This document shows positions 52,677 through 61,596 of a stretch of 64,000 nt of DNA, piece by piece. Numbering within the stretch: the stretch's first letter is position 1; each line of letters starts with the position of its first letter. Where the stretch lies: positions 372,001-436,000 of the forward strand of contig NZ_CP031599.1 of assembly GCF_008728195.1 (NCBI RefSeq), written 5' to 3'. This DNA is from Roseovarius indicus. GTDB taxonomy: Bacteria > Pseudomonadota > Alphaproteobacteria > Rhodobacterales > Rhodobacteraceae. The notes under the pieces are model-generated. The model was not told the origin of the DNA. It made no database searches and saw nothing but the letters and a program-made list of their open reading frames with translations. The position numbers and the translations under genes were made by a program.

Positions 52677-53201
52677 TTATTCACTCCTTTCGTTGATGAT
52701 GGTCTGGATTTGGGCCATGACCTCGGGACTGTCCCATTCAGCCGGCCCGACAAGCCTGCCGCGCTCGAAACCGTCGCGGTCGATCAGGATCGTGGTGGGA
52801 AGGCCCAGAGCGCCGAAGGCCAGCATCGCCCGTGTGCTGTCGGCGAGGTACATTCCAAGATGGCGAATACCGATTTCCTCGTAGAAGCGGCGCACCACTT
52901 TCATTCCCGCGCGGTCGATGGACAGTGGCAGGACATGAAAATCGTCACCGCCCAGCTTTTCCTGCAAGCCGTCGAGCGTCGGCATCTCTTCGCGACAAGG
53001 GACGCACCAAGTCGCCCAGAGATTCAGCAGAACCACCCTGCCCCGGAAATCCGCCAGCGTCAGATCGCGGCCCTGTCCATCGACGAAAGGCGGCGACAGC
53101 ATTTCTCGCGGCTTGTCGTGAAGCGGCATCAGGGGTCGTGCCTGAACCGATCCAGCGACGCCAAGCGCCGCCATGCCAGCCAACAATTCGCGTCGTTTCA
53201 T
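52677..53201 (-). CDS. TlpA-family thioredoxin-like protein
   Basis: A 174-residue periplasmic protein with a Tat/Sec signal (MKRRELLAGMAALG) and a thioredoxin fold with WCVPC in 'LWATWCVPCREEMP' (about 60-73). 'LPTTILIDRDG' is the cis-Pro loop. It would reduce disulfides in apocytochromes or SCO/PCuAC with electrons from CcdA. ATG 53201 is favoured by the signal and overlaps the ccmG-like gene by four bases. Confidence 0.87.
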   Translation of the reverse strand: MKRRELLAGMAALGVAGSVQARPLMPLHDKPREMLSPPFVDGQGRDLTLADFRGRVVLLNLWATWCVPCREEMPTLDGLQEKLGGDDFHVLPLSIDRAGMKVVRRFYEEIGIRHLGMYLADSTRAMLAFGALGLPTTILIDRDGFERGRLVGPAEWDSPEVMAQIQTIINERSE

Positions 53202-53770
53202 GATCCGGCTCCTTCCTGAAGGCGCCGCACAACGGGAAGGATGTCTTCCTCCAGAGAACGGCGGTTGAACGGGCCGATATGCTTGTAGGCAATCCGCCCT
53301 TCGGCATCGATCACGAAGGTCTCCGGCAGGCCGTAGACGCCCCAATCGATGGACACGCGCCCGTTCCGGTCGGCGCCGATGCGAGTGTATGGGTCACCAA
53401 GTTCGGTGAGAAAGCCCAAGGCATCCTCGGGCCGATCCTTGTGGTTGATGGCGAAAATCGCGACTTCGTTCCGGGCGGCCAACTCATTCAGCAAGGGCAT
53501 CTCGACCCGGCAAGGGACGCACCAGGACGCCCAGACGTTGACAATGGACACCTGCCCTTTCAGGTTGGCGGTCGACAGGCCGTCGGCGCGCCCCTCTATC
53601 GGCGGCAAGTCGAACTCAGGCACCGACTTGCCAATAAGCGGCGAGGGTAGAGTGTCGTCACCCTTGAACAGCCCCCAATAAAAACCCGCGCCGATGAGGG
53701 CGAAGATCGCAACTGGCAGCACGGTGACAAGCCGACTCGTCCGGCGGCGGGGTTCCTCGGCCACGCTCAT
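53198..53770 (-). CDS. CcmG/DsbE-type thiol-disulfide protein
   Basis: A 190-residue anchored thioredoxin (helix about 14-32). The active site WCVPC is in 'VWASWCVPCRVEMP' (about 80-93), and the family signature 'GVYGLPETFVIDAEG' is near the cis-Pro. CcmG keeps apocytochrome c haem-site cysteines reduced. Coupled by a four-base overlap to the cytochrome c gene before it and to the TlpA gene after it, so the three probably work together. Confidence 0.9.
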   Translation of the reverse strand: MSVAEEPRRRTSRLVTVLPVAIFALIGAGFYWGLFKGDDTLPSPLIGKSVPEFDLPPIEGRADGLSTANLKGQVSIVNVWASWCVPCRVEMPLLNELAARNEVAIFAINHKDRPEDALGFLTELGDPYTRIGADRNGRVSIDWGVYGLPETFVIDAEGRIAYKHIGPFNRRSLEEDILPVVRRLQEGAGS

Positions 53771-54252
53771 AAATCACCCTTGTCGTTGGCAGATACTTCT
53801 GCCTGAAATTCGCGCTGTCGATCCGGCCAGGTGCTCTTGATGTAAGAGAGAACATCGGCAATCTCGTCGTCGGTCAGGATGCCTTCGTACGCCGGCATAT
53901 CGCTTTCGTAGCCAGGCACGACGGCACCGACTCCACCTTTGGTCACGATGAAGAGATTTCGGTCCGAATGGTGCCAGGTATGGCCGGTTTCGTCATGTGG
54001 CGGCGCGGGCATGCGCCCATTGTCTAGACGCCGCCGCCAATCGGGCTGTCCCTCCAGTTCGGCACCGTGACAGGATGCGCAATTCTCCGCATAGAGAGTT
54101 TCGCCTGCTGCGATGTCCGCAGCGGTCACAGGGTCGCCGAGGAAGGACAGCCCGTCCACCAGATCCTCGTCACTTTCCGATTGCGCGAGGACGGCAAAGC
54201 CGATCGCGGTAAATGCGGCAACAGCGGCACCGATTGTTGCGGCCCGTCTCAC
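53767..54252 (-). CDS. c-type cytochrome
   Basis: A 161-residue monohaem cytochrome c: signal anchor about 6-24, haem site CASCH near 58-62, Met in 'SDMPAYEGILTDDE' as probable axial ligand. It shares 'PPHDETGHTWHHSD' with the cytochrome at 36259, so both modules carry the same cytochrome type. It starts at GTG 54252, overlapping the micropeptide stop (GTGA). Confidence 0.88.
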   Translation of the reverse strand: MRRAATIGAAVAAFTAIGFAVLAQSESDEDLVDGLSFLGDPVTAADIAAGETLYAENCASCHGAELEGQPDWRRRLDNGRMPAPPHDETGHTWHHSDRNLFIVTKGGVGAVVPGYESDMPAYEGILTDDEIADVLSYIKSTWPDRQREFQAEVSANDKGDL

Positions 54253-54377
54253 GTCGAACTCCTGAGGTATTTCACGAGTGCGACGAGGCTGAGCACCAGA
54301 ACCGCGGCGACGAGCAGGAGCAAAAGCCCTCCACCGAACATCATCACCCCCATCATCGGGCCGGTCATCATGTCCAT
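54249..54377 (-). CDS. Met-rich membrane micropeptide A
   Basis: A 42-residue peptide: MDMMTGPMMGVMMFGGG, then one hydrophobic helix of about 18 residues, ending ALVKYLRSST. Seven Met precede the helix. Coupled by overlap (GTGA) to the cytochrome c gene and four bases after the DUF411 gene, so it is surely in the operon. It shares its architecture and the ALVKYLR tail with the peptide at 58472-58591. A membrane Cu(I) binder or a modulator of a transporter are possible roles. Confidence 0.65.
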   Translation of the reverse strand: MDMMTGPMMGVMMFGGGLLLLLVAAVLVLSLVALVKYLRSST

Positions 54378-54381
54378 GCAG

Positions 54382-54879
54382 TTACTCATCGGAATAAACG
54401 GTGATCCCGCCCTCGCCGAACGCATAGGTCTTGAGCGTACCGGTCTTTACTCGTGCCATGCCTGGCGCGTTCGAAGGCATGCCCGGCAATGTAATGCCGG
54501 TGATGTCGGGTTTCTCCGTGACCAGCCTTTCCAGGATCTCCGAGGGCACCAGTCCACTGACATAATAGCCTTCGATCTCGGCCAGATGACAGCCGAGCCC
54601 CTGCTCGGGAACGCCGACTTCGATCGAGCGCTTATCAAAATCCCGATCGTCGATGCGTGTCACCTGATAGCCGTTCTCTTCCAGATAATCGGCGTAGGTG
54701 TCGCAGCAACCACAGCCTGGATCGCGCCAGATTGTGATTTGCTTCGGCCCGCTTGCCGAACCAGAGGTTGTTGAACTGGTCACGTCTCCAGTGTTTTGCG
54801 CCGAGGTCAGCGTCGTGAATGCGAAGACGCCGCCGGTACCAAGTGCAGCGAGCGAAGCCAGGAAAATTCTTCTGTTCAT
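54382..54879 (-). CDS. DUF411 metal-binding protein
   Basis: A 165-residue secreted protein. The signal is about 1-22, then the DUF411 core 'IWRDPGCGCCDTYADYL' with the CxCC motif and 'GLGCHLAEIEGYYVSGLVP'. DUF411 proteins are linked with copper and other metal resistance. I chose ATG 54879 (GGAG seven bases before). It sits 11 bases after the BNR-protein stop. Confidence 0.87.
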   Translation of the reverse strand: MNRRIFLASLAALGTGGVFAFTTLTSAQNTGDVTSSTTSGSASGPKQITIWRDPGCGCCDTYADYLEENGYQVTRIDDRDFDKRSIEVGVPEQGLGCHLAEIEGYYVSGLVPSEILERLVTEKPDITGITLPGMPSNAPGMARVKTGTLKTYAFGEGGITVYSDE

Positions 54880-54890
54880 GGGGTTCTCCA

Positions 54891-55823
54891 TCATGCGACC
54901 GTGATCGCGGTCCAGGTTGCGCCGGCGTCGCGGCTAAGTTTCAGAGTGCCGTCTAGGAGGGCGGACACGTGATTTTCGTCCCGAGGGTGGACCGCGACGG
55001 CCCTCCCCTGCCCTTTTGCCTTGTGCGACCAGATCACGCCGCCGTCCTGCGACGCCCACACCCCCGACGGCAGTGCCGCGTAAAGTGTCGAAGGGGTCGT
55101 AAGGGCGCTGGCCAGCGACAGGACCGGCTCGTTCGCCGGCAGTGGTGCCTCGGCAGGCGGTGCATCACCCGTCACAAGAGCGTCCATCGCATTGCCCGGC
55201 TGAACGTCCTGCCAGCGGCAGAAACAGTCCGGCACGCGGGTCAGGCCTTTCTCGGTTCCGGCATAAATCCATATGCCGCCCATCCCGGTTTCGAGATCGA
55301 CCGACGCCAGCGTCAGAGGGTCACGCTCGGCCTCGTCAAGCCAGGGCCGGTCCATCGCCAGGGCCCACGTTGCGCCTGCATCTTCGCTCTTCCAAAGGCC
55401 ATCGCCGCGGATCGCGGCATAGAACATATCGGGATTTCCAGCGGCCACAGCCAGCGCGGTGACCTCGCCGGAGGCTAGCCCCTCGCTTCGGGCAGTCCAT
55501 GTCGCTCCGCCATCGTTGGACACGGCCACCCCTCCATGCGCCAGTCCGGCAAGGAGACGTCCGGGACGCGCAGGATGCGTGGCGATCGAGGCGATCGGCG
55601 CGGGTGTTGGCCTCTCTTCCCAGCTGCCACCGTCATCGGGGCTCGCCCTCAGTGTTGCGCCTGCGATCAGCAGCGTGTCGCCGTCGAAGGCGAGCGTTCG
55701 AATATCGGCCGCCCGGTCGGCCGCGCGCACCGCGCCGGGCAATACGAGCACTGCGGCTGCACCCATACCCAGTGCCAGGAAGTGGCGTCTGTCCGGCTCA
55801 AAATTCAAGGTACTGTTTGTCAT
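54891..55823 (-). CDS. BNR/sialidase-like beta-propeller protein
   Basis: A 310-residue secreted propeller with a Tat-like signal ('DRRHFLALGMGAAAV', about 11-25) and several Asp-box-like repeats ('SPDDGGSWEE', 'SNDGGATWTA', 'SEDAGATWAL', 'SQDGGVIWSH', 'SRDAGATWTA'). No sialidase catalytic residues are evident. The family is found beside multicopper oxidase and DUF411 genes, and could be a scaffold or metal-binding protein. It starts 20 bases after the multicopper oxidase stop. Confidence 0.8.
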   Translation of the reverse strand: MTNSTLNFEPDRRHFLALGMGAAAVLVLPGAVRAADRAADIRTLAFDGDTLLIAGATLRASPDDGGSWEERPTPAPIASIATHPARPGRLLAGLAHGGVAVSNDGGATWTARSEGLASGEVTALAVAAGNPDMFYAAIRGDGLWKSEDAGATWALAMDRPWLDEAERDPLTLASVDLETGMGGIWIYAGTEKGLTRVPDCFCRWQDVQPGNAMDALVTGDAPPAEAPLPANEPVLSLASALTTPSTLYAALPSGVWASQDGGVIWSHKAKGQGRAVAVHPRDENHVSALLDGTLKLSRDAGATWTAITVA

Positions 55824-55843
55824 ATCTTGTCCTCCTCCGGAGC

Positions 55844-57295
55844 TCATGCGACGCGGATCACGCCCATCATTCCCGCAGCTTGGTGTTCGAGAATGTGGCA
55901 GTGGAACATCCAGTCGCCGAGGTTGTCGGCGACGAAGGCGATCTCGACCCGTTCGCGGGGCGCCATGAGCACCGTGTCCTGCCATTCCCGATGCGGCGTC
56001 GGCGCACCGTTTCGGCTGATCACGCGGAATGAGTGGCCGTGCAGATGAATCGGGTGATCAAAAGCGGTCGCGTTGGTCATTTCCAGAATGTGACTTGCGT
56101 CGCGTTTAAGCGTCAGGAACGGGTCGAGCACATGCCCCTCGGCGCCTTTTCCGTTGACGAACCAGATGCCGCGCCCGTCATGCATCATGCCCATCATCCC
56201 GCCGCCCATCATGCCTCCACGCGGCTCCAGGCCCATCTCCCGCTCCACCATCATGCCCATCATCCCGCCGGTGAACGTCACCTCATGACGCTGCGCGGAA
56301 CTCAGGTCTGGTTCGGGAATAGGGTTGACTGGCAGTGTGATCGGCCAGTCCGGTGTAGCCTCGCGCAGGGCGGTATCAGCGTAGGTGAAATCGAGGACTC
56401 GAAAATCGTTCCCGCGATAGGCACGGTCGACAAGCTGGGATTGCGCGCCGGGCTCACCGATGCAATCCAGGATTACGTCGGCGCGCATTGCGGGTCCAAG
56501 AACGACAAGACCGCCCGGCGGGTCATGTGGCGTGACGGGTTGGCCGTCGAGCGCGATGATGCGCGGTGTATGGTCCCCGAAATCGAGCGCGAAGATCCGG
56601 GCATTCGCGGCGTTGATCAGGCGGAGGCGGATCCGCTCCCCTGATGCCACGGCGAATGTCTCCGGCACAAGACCGTTGATCGTCACGGTGTTGCCGAGGC
56701 GGCCCGCGTGACTCACGTCATGGGCATTGCCGAAATCGTCAGAAATCGATGCGTCGTCGGTCAGTCGCCAGTCGTCCAGCACCCAGATAACTTCGCGGTC
56801 GACACGAGGGGGATTGGCCTCCTCGACGATAAGGGGACCGTAGAGACCGCGCCCGACTTGCTCGAAGCTGCGCTGATGTGGGTGATACCAGAAGGTGCCG
56901 GCATCGACTGCATCGAATTCATAGACGAACTTGTCGCCCGGGGCGATCGGCACCTGTGTAAGGTGCGGCACCCCGTCCATTGCGTTCGGAAGCCGGATAC
57001 CATGCCAATGCACGGTGGTTTCCTCTGCAAGGTCGTTGGTAACCTCGACCTGCAGGCGTTCGCCTTGCCGGATGCGGATCTCCGGGCCCGGTACTTTGCC
57101 GTTGTAGCACCAGGCCGCGGTGTCGGAATGTGGCTCAGGAACAATCCTTGTTCTTCCCTGTGCGGCCCGGAGCGAGAATTTCTGGGTGGCGGCTTCCGCC
57201 GCCCCCGGAAAAGACAGAGTGGTGGAAATGACACCCGCGAGCGACGACGCGACAAAGGCGCGGCGCGTGACGGTAGGTTTGTATTTCAAAGACAT
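55844..57295 (-). CDS. multicopper oxidase 3 (Met-rich)
   Basis: A 483-residue Tat-exported multicopper oxidase (TRRAFVASS). Motifs: HWHG, WYHPHQRS, HPIHLHG and HCHILEHQAAGMMG. A long Met-rich insert, 'GGMMGMMVEREMG … GGMMGGGMMGMMHDG' (about 345-385), resembles the CueO Met loop that collects Cu(I). ATG 57295 is chosen before the Tat signal. Second structural gene of the cueR2 series. Confidence 0.9.
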   Translation of the reverse strand: MSLKYKPTVTRRAFVASSLAGVISTTLSFPGAAEAATQKFSLRAAQGRTRIVPEPHSDTAAWCYNGKVPGPEIRIRQGERLQVEVTNDLAEETTVHWHGIRLPNAMDGVPHLTQVPIAPGDKFVYEFDAVDAGTFWYHPHQRSFEQVGRGLYGPLIVEEANPPRVDREVIWVLDDWRLTDDASISDDFGNAHDVSHAGRLGNTVTINGLVPETFAVASGERIRLRLINAANARIFALDFGDHTPRIIALDGQPVTPHDPPGGLVVLGPAMRADVILDCIGEPGAQSQLVDRAYRGNDFRVLDFTYADTALREATPDWPITLPVNPIPEPDLSSAQRHEVTFTGGMMGMMVEREMGLEPRGGMMGGGMMGMMHDGRGIWFVNGKGAEGHVLDPFLTLKRDASHILEMTNATAFDHPIHLHGHSFRVISRNGAPTPHREWQDTVLMAPRERVEIAFVADNLGDWMFHCHILEHQAAGMMGVIRVA

Positions 57296-57435
57296 CGGAC
57301 TGGGGCTCTCTGATAATTCGGTTCTCCGCTGGAGCCAAAGCGGCAACTGCGGTTGGAAATACCCGCAACGCGGAGCGGCATTGCTCCGGCGTCACGGCAT
57401 GACACTGCGGCCGCGAAACCGCGGCGCGTGTCAGA

Positions 57436-57774
57436 TCAGAGAAGGAATCTTGGAGGCTGTTTGGCAGGGGGGCTGGTCAGACCGCGAAAATCACGCGCGA
57501 TCGGCATTCCATGCGCGCTCGAAATTGCATGAAGACCAAATTCCGCCGACGTTTCCAACAGCGCGGCGGCGGTCGCCGAGTTGCATACGAAATCGCAAGC
57601 GATGCCTGAGGGTCCCGCCGAACCATCGCACGCCTCACAGTCAGCACCTGGCATTTCAGCTCCGGCTGTGATCATTTCCGATGCCATCTTGGCCGAACCG
57701 GCCGCATGCGCAACCGAACTTGCCGCGAAGGCGGCAAGGACGGCTATAATGATGAGGCGGGCGACGAAGTGCAT
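57436..57774 (-). CDS. secreted CxxC hypothetical protein
   Basis: A 112-residue protein with signal about 1-24, then 'DCEACDGS' (CxxC) and 'ACDFVCNS' and a C-terminal 'QPPRFLL'. The design is like the protein at 46924 (see there). Its position right after cueR2 (19 bases), before a multicopper oxidase, suggests a copper role. Family not named. Confidence 0.6.
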   Translation of the reverse strand: MHFVARLIIIAVLAAFAASSVAHAAGSAKMASEMITAGAEMPGADCEACDGSAGPSGIACDFVCNSATAAALLETSAEFGLHAISSAHGMPIARDFRGLTSPPAKQPPRFLL

Positions 57775-57793
57775 ATGACTAATTTACCAGTGT

Positions 57794-58222
57794 TCAGTAG
57801 GTTGTTCCAGCGGGATATTTTTGCGTCTCCGCGAGGTCGGAACCCGTCAGGTCATCCATTATCGGGCAGTCAGGACGATCATCGCCATGGCAGCGAACGA
57901 CAAGATTGCGAAGCGTCGCGCTCAGCGCCTGCAACTCCTCGATTTTTTGGTCCACCCGCGCGAGGTGACTTTGGGCGATCGCCTTGACGTCGGCGCTGGA
58001 CCGTTCGCGATCCTCGTATAATGACAACAGCGTGCGACATTCCTCGATGCTGAAACCCAACGACCGCGCCCGGCCAAGAAACGCCAGCTTGTGCAGATCC
58101 TGAACAGCGAAATCGCGGTACCCGTTTTCACGCCGCGACGGTTGCACGAGTCCGATATCCTCGTAATACCGGATTGTTTTTGCGGGCAAACCGCTCATCT
58201 CCGAGACATTTCCGATATTCAT
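57794..58222 (-). CDS. cueR: CueR copper-responsive MerR-family regulator 2
   Basis: A 142-residue MerR-family protein from ATG 58222: winged HTH ('GLPAKTIRYYEDIGLV'), coiled coil and the metal loop CHGDDRPDC. Closely similar to cueR1 (40400), with loop CAGDHRPDC. It has its own CueR-type promoter at 58249-58279, so it is autoregulated, and it heads the long minus-strand copper series. Two cueR genes may control each other's promoters. Confidence 0.93.
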   Translation of the reverse strand: MNIGNVSEMSGLPAKTIRYYEDIGLVQPSRRENGYRDFAVQDLHKLAFLGRARSLGFSIEECRTLLSLYEDRERSSADVKAIAQSHLARVDQKIEELQALSATLRNLVVRCHGDDRPDCPIMDDLTGSDLAETQKYPAGTTY

Positions 58223-58248
58223 GGCTGACAATCCTCTTATCAGGACCA

Positions 58249-58279
58249 GATATAGGGCTTCCACTTACTGGAAGGTCAA
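58249..58279 (-). promoter_or_regulatory. CueR-type promoter of cueR2 series
   Basis: Minus strand: -35 TTGACC (58274-58279), 19-base spacer TTCCAGTAAGTGGAAGCCC, -10 TATATC (58249-58254). An excellent MerR-type promoter with the CTTCCA…TGGAAG dyad. Confidence 0.8.
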
Positions 58280-58471
58280 GGGAGGTTGATCATTTTCCTT
58301 GGATCGTCGGCTCACGCATGTCTGGCGCGCAGAATACGTCGCTTCTACACCCTTTAATAACTGCGAGTCGGACGATGGCCTGTCCCAAAACCTTCAACGA
58401 GTGCAATGCTGCCGTTCTTGCCTGACAGATTGAAGGTGGTGAGAGCGAACCTGACAATGCTACCGACGACA

Positions 58472-58591
58472 TTATGTGCGCAGGTATTTCACCAACGCCA
58501 CGATCGCGAGAATCAGCACCACAACGACAAGAAGCCACACGACCCCCATTCCAAGCATCATTCCGCCACCCATCATTCCACCATCCATCAT
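58472..58591 (-). CDS. Met-rich membrane micropeptide B
   Basis: A 39-residue peptide: MMDGGMMGGGMMLGMG, one hydrophobic helix of about 17 residues and ALVKYLRT. Seven Met stand before the helix. An AAGGA ribosome site precedes the ATG. Upstream (58656-58670) is a CTTCCAGCGCTGGAA-type CueR dyad. It is a paralogue of the peptide at 54249-54377. The conserved tail and Met cluster suggest a selected function in Cu(I) handling. Confidence 0.6.
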   Translation of the reverse strand: MMDGGMMGGGMMLGMGVVWLLVVVVLILAIVALVKYLRT

Positions 58592-58655
58592 GACTCAATT
58601 CCTTCCATTTGGTTCTGTTAAGATTTTAGCTAAAGCATTGTCATCGAAATTCAAT

Positions 58656-58675
58656 TTCCAGCGCTGGAAGGTTGG
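58656..58675. promoter_or_regulatory. CueR-type dyad between micropeptide B and copA2
   Basis: TTCCAGCGCTGGAA is a perfect 14-base palindrome followed by GGTT on the plus strand. The orientation is unclear; it is 65 bases upstream of micropeptide B and could drive it on the minus strand. Confidence 0.5.
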
Positions 58676-58722
58676 AAGTTTCCGTCGGCAGTAGATCTGT
58701 TTGGAAATTTGCGGGTCATCTA

Positions 58723-58753
58723 TTGACCTTCCAGTCACTAGAAGCATTACGTG
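58723..58753 (+). promoter_or_regulatory. CueR-type promoter of copA2
   Basis: -35 TTGACC (58723-58728), 19-base spacer with CTTCCAGTCACTAGAAG dyad, -10 TACGTG (58748-58753), 32 bases before the copA2 ATG. Confidence 0.75.
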
Positions 58754-58784
58754 GAATGTCGGCAACCTTGCGAAGGGACCTGAC

Positions 58785-61100
58785 ATGGACACTGCAAATA
58801 CAGAGACGCGCGAAGAGATAGATCCCTTCTGCGGGATGAAGGTCGATCACGCGACGGCCAAACACCGATCAACTCACGCGGGCGAAGAGTTTCTGTTCTG
58901 CTCGTCACGATGCAAGGGCAAGTTCGACGCCGAGCCAGAGACATATCTGGGCGCAGGGAAGGCCCCGGAGCCGATGCCTGAGGGCACGATTTTCACCTGC
59001 CCGATGCATCCCGAGATCGAGCAGGTCGGACCGGGTGATTGCCCGATCTGCGGGATGGCTTTGGAACCCAAGGGCGTGCCCACAGGTGACGAAGGCCCAA
59101 ATCCTGAACTCGTCGATTTCACCCGCAGATTCTGGATCGGTGCAGTCTTGACGGCTCCGGTTCTTATCCTGGCCATGGGAGGCTTTGTCGGCCTGCCAGT
59201 ACGGTCCTGGATTGGCGAAGGCGTGGCGCATTGGCTTGAACTGGTCCTGGCGACCCCGGTCATCCTCTGGTCCGGTTGGCCGTTTCTGGTGCGAGGTTGG
59301 AAGAGCTTCCGCACCATGAACCTCAACATGTTCAGCCTGATCGCGATGGGCGTCTTCGCGGCCTGGACCTTCAGCACCGTCGCGGTGATCGCACCAGGCC
59401 TTTTCCCCGCAGGCTTCCGCGACGACCAGGGCAACGTTGGCATCTATTTCGAGGCAGGGGCAGTGATTGTCGTGCTGGTTCTGCTCGGTCAGATACTAGA
59501 GCTGCGCGCACGTGAGCGAACCGGCTCCGCCATCCGGGCTCTGCTCGACCTTGCCGCCAAGAGCGCCCGCATTATCCGTGCCGATGGAAGTGAGGAGGAA
59601 GTGGCGCTTGAGGATGTACAGATCGGCGAACACATCCGGGTACGACCGGGCGAGAAAGTGCCGGTGGATGGCGAGGTGATCGACGGGCGGTCCTCTGTCG
59701 ACGAGTCGATGCTCACCGGCGAACCCGTGCCGGTCGAAAAGGTGACAGGTGATGCCGTTACCGGTGCCACGATCAACGGCACTGGCAGTATTATCATCGA
59801 AGCGAAACGCGTCGGCGAGGACACGATGCTTGCGCAGATCGTCGAGATGGTGGCAGCCGCACAAAGATCGCGTGCGCCGATCCAGAAGCTCGCCGACGCG
59901 GTGGCCGGGTATTTTGTCCCGGCCGTGATCGCCGTGGCCATCGTGTCGTTCATTGCCTGGTCGATCTGGGGGCCCACCCCTGCCCTCGCCTATGGTCTCG
60001 TCTCCGCGATTGCGGTGCTCATCATCGCCTGTCCCTGTGCGCTGGGGCTCGCGACACCGATGTCGATCATGACGGCAACCGGACGTGGGGCCCAGGCGGG
60101 CGTTCTCATCAAGAATGCCGAAGCCCTGGAAGCGTTCGAGAAGGTCGACACCCTGATCGTCGACAAGACCGGCACATTGACCATGGGCAAGCCGGAGCTT
60201 GCCGCCGTCCTTCCCGAGGACGGCCATGACGAGGAAGAGGTCCTGCGGCTGGCCGCCAGCCTTGAACGCGGGTCGGAGCACCCACTGGCCGAGGCCATTG
60301 TTCGCAGGGCCGAGGCGCGCGGGATAGACCTTGCCAGCGCGCAAGACTTCGAGGCGGTCACCGGCATGGGGGTCAAGGGAAGCGTGGACGGTAAGTCCGT
60401 CGCTCTCGGGAACGCGCGAATGCTTGGTGAGCTTGGAATCGACGCGCCTGCCGCGACCCAAGTTGCTAACGCACGTCGCGACGAAGGAGAAACGGTGATG
60501 TTCGTCATCATCGACGGCGCCGTGGCGGGCCTTGTCAGTGTCGCCGATCCGGTCAAGGAAACGACGCCCGCCGCATTGAAGGCGCTGCATGAACTGGGCT
60601 TCCGGATTGTCATGGCGACAGGTGACAACGAACGCACGGCGCGTGCCGTCGCGTCACGGCTTGGGATCGATGATGTCCGGGCCGATGTCTTGCCCGAAGA
60701 CAAGGCGCGCATCATCCGCGAGCTTCAGGCCGAGGGTCGCAAGGTCGGGATGGCTGGCGACGGCGTGAATGACGCGCCTGCCCTGGCACAGGCGGACGTC
60801 GGGATCGCAATGGGAACCGGTGCAGATGTGGCCATTGAGAGTGCCGGCTTCACGCTGTTGAAGGGCGATTTGAACGGACTTGTCCGCGCGCGGCGTCTTT
60901 CGCTGGCGACGATGCGGAACATCCGGCAGAACCTCTTCTTCGCGATGATCTACAACACGGCTGGCGTACCGATCGCAGCGGGGATCCTGTATCCATTCTT
61001 CGGGCTGTTGATCTCTCCAATGTTTGCAGCCACTGCGATGAGTCTTTCTTCGGTTTCGGTAATCGGAAATGCCCTCAGGCTACGGACGGTCCGGTTATGA
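58785..61100 (+). CDS. copA: Cu(I) P-type ATPase with YHS and HMBD domains
   Basis: A 771-residue P1B ATPase. Instead of HMA domains it has a YHS domain ('[15 protein letters not shown]', with FCSSRC after it, about 13-55) and a heavy-metal-binding domain ('[20 protein letters not shown]', about 66-85). Then come membrane helices, CPC at 416-418, DKTGT at 460-464, GDGVND, and 'MSLSS' in the last helices, the Cu(I)-type motif. It exports Cu(I), perhaps with a different metal donor or rate than copA1. ATG 58785 lies before the YHS domain. Confidence 0.93.
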   Translation: MDTANTETREEIDPFCGMKVDHATAKHRSTHAGEEFLFCSSRCKGKFDAEPETYLGAGKAPEPMPEGTIFTCPMHPEIEQVGPGDCPICGMALEPKGVPTGDEGPNPELVDFTRRFWIGAVLTAPVLILAMGGFVGLPVRSWIGEGVAHWLELVLATPVILWSGWPFLVRGWKSFRTMNLNMFSLIAMGVFAAWTFSTVAVIAPGLFPAGFRDDQGNVGIYFEAGAVIVVLVLLGQILELRARERTGSAIRALLDLAAKSARIIRADGSEEEVALEDVQIGEHIRVRPGEKVPVDGEVIDGRSSVDESMLTGEPVPVEKVTGDAVTGATINGTGSIIIEAKRVGEDTMLAQIVEMVAAAQRSRAPIQKLADAVAGYFVPAVIAVAIVSFIAWSIWGPTPALAYGLVSAIAVLIIACPCALGLATPMSIMTATGRGAQAGVLIKNAEALEAFEKVDTLIVDKTGTLTMGKPELAAVLPEDGHDEEEVLRLAASLERGSEHPLAEAIVRRAEARGIDLASAQDFEAVTGMGVKGSVDGKSVALGNARMLGELGIDAPAATQVANARRDEGETVMFVIIDGAVAGLVSVADPVKETTPAALKALHELGFRIVMATGDNERTARAVASRLGIDDVRADVLPEDKARIIRELQAEGRKVGMAGDGVNDAPALAQADVGIAMGTGADVAIESAGFTLLKGDLNGLVRARRLSLATMRNIRQNLFFAMIYNTAGVPIAAGILYPFFGLLISPMFAATAMSLSSVSVIGNALRLRTVRL

Positions 61101-61232
61101 CTTGCATCAAGCTCCGTGGTCCAATAATCCATCGCGCGGATACAGCACTCTCCTGTCGATTGACCAAGTGTTCTGCAAAATCGCAGGCGACGCCAACAGG
61201 GACGGTCAAAAGTCGTCGTTCCGCACGGCCCA
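61101..61232. other. 132-base gap between convergent genes
   Basis: No gene or clear terminator stem seen. It separates copA2 from the small membrane protein. Confidence 0.35.
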
Positions 61233-61592
61233 TCAACGATACCTGCCCTCGCGCTCCGTGATGGCCGCGATAGCCCACGCGCCAATCCCGATCAGCGCAC
61301 CCAGCCACTTCCAGCCTTGGTCGCCAAGATCCACGAAGCCGAACCCGTATGCCAATACGGCCAGCGCCATCACCAGAAAAAACGGTCCGGTCCAGAAACA
61401 ATGCCGCCGCTTGCACCGGCGCGCATTCCAAAGACAAGCTGCTCCCATCCAGATCAGCGCGCCGACCCAGACCCATGTCTTGACCGGATGCGGTACGCCG
61501 ATCGCCAGGAGCATCGCGGCGATTGGCAAGCCCCAGCCGATCAGCACCCCGGGAAGGGTTGAGAGAAAGTCGGATTTCTCGGTCGGCCCCAT
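61233..61592 (-). CDS. small membrane protein next to merA
   Basis: A 119-residue protein with three hydrophobic segments and 'CLWNARRCKRRHCFWTGPFF' (about 53-72), bearing three Cys and one His at the membrane edge. Not MerT or MerC by pattern (no paired CC in helix 1). It starts four bases after the merA stop. Unknown function; maybe metal or thiol related. Confidence 0.65.
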   Translation of the reverse strand: MGPTEKSDFLSTLPGVLIGWGLPIAAMLLAIGVPHPVKTWVWVGALIWMGAACLWNARRCKRRHCFWTGPFFLVMALAVLAYGFGFVDLGDQGWKWLGALIGIGAWAIAAITEREGRYR

Positions 61593-61596
61593 GGTG

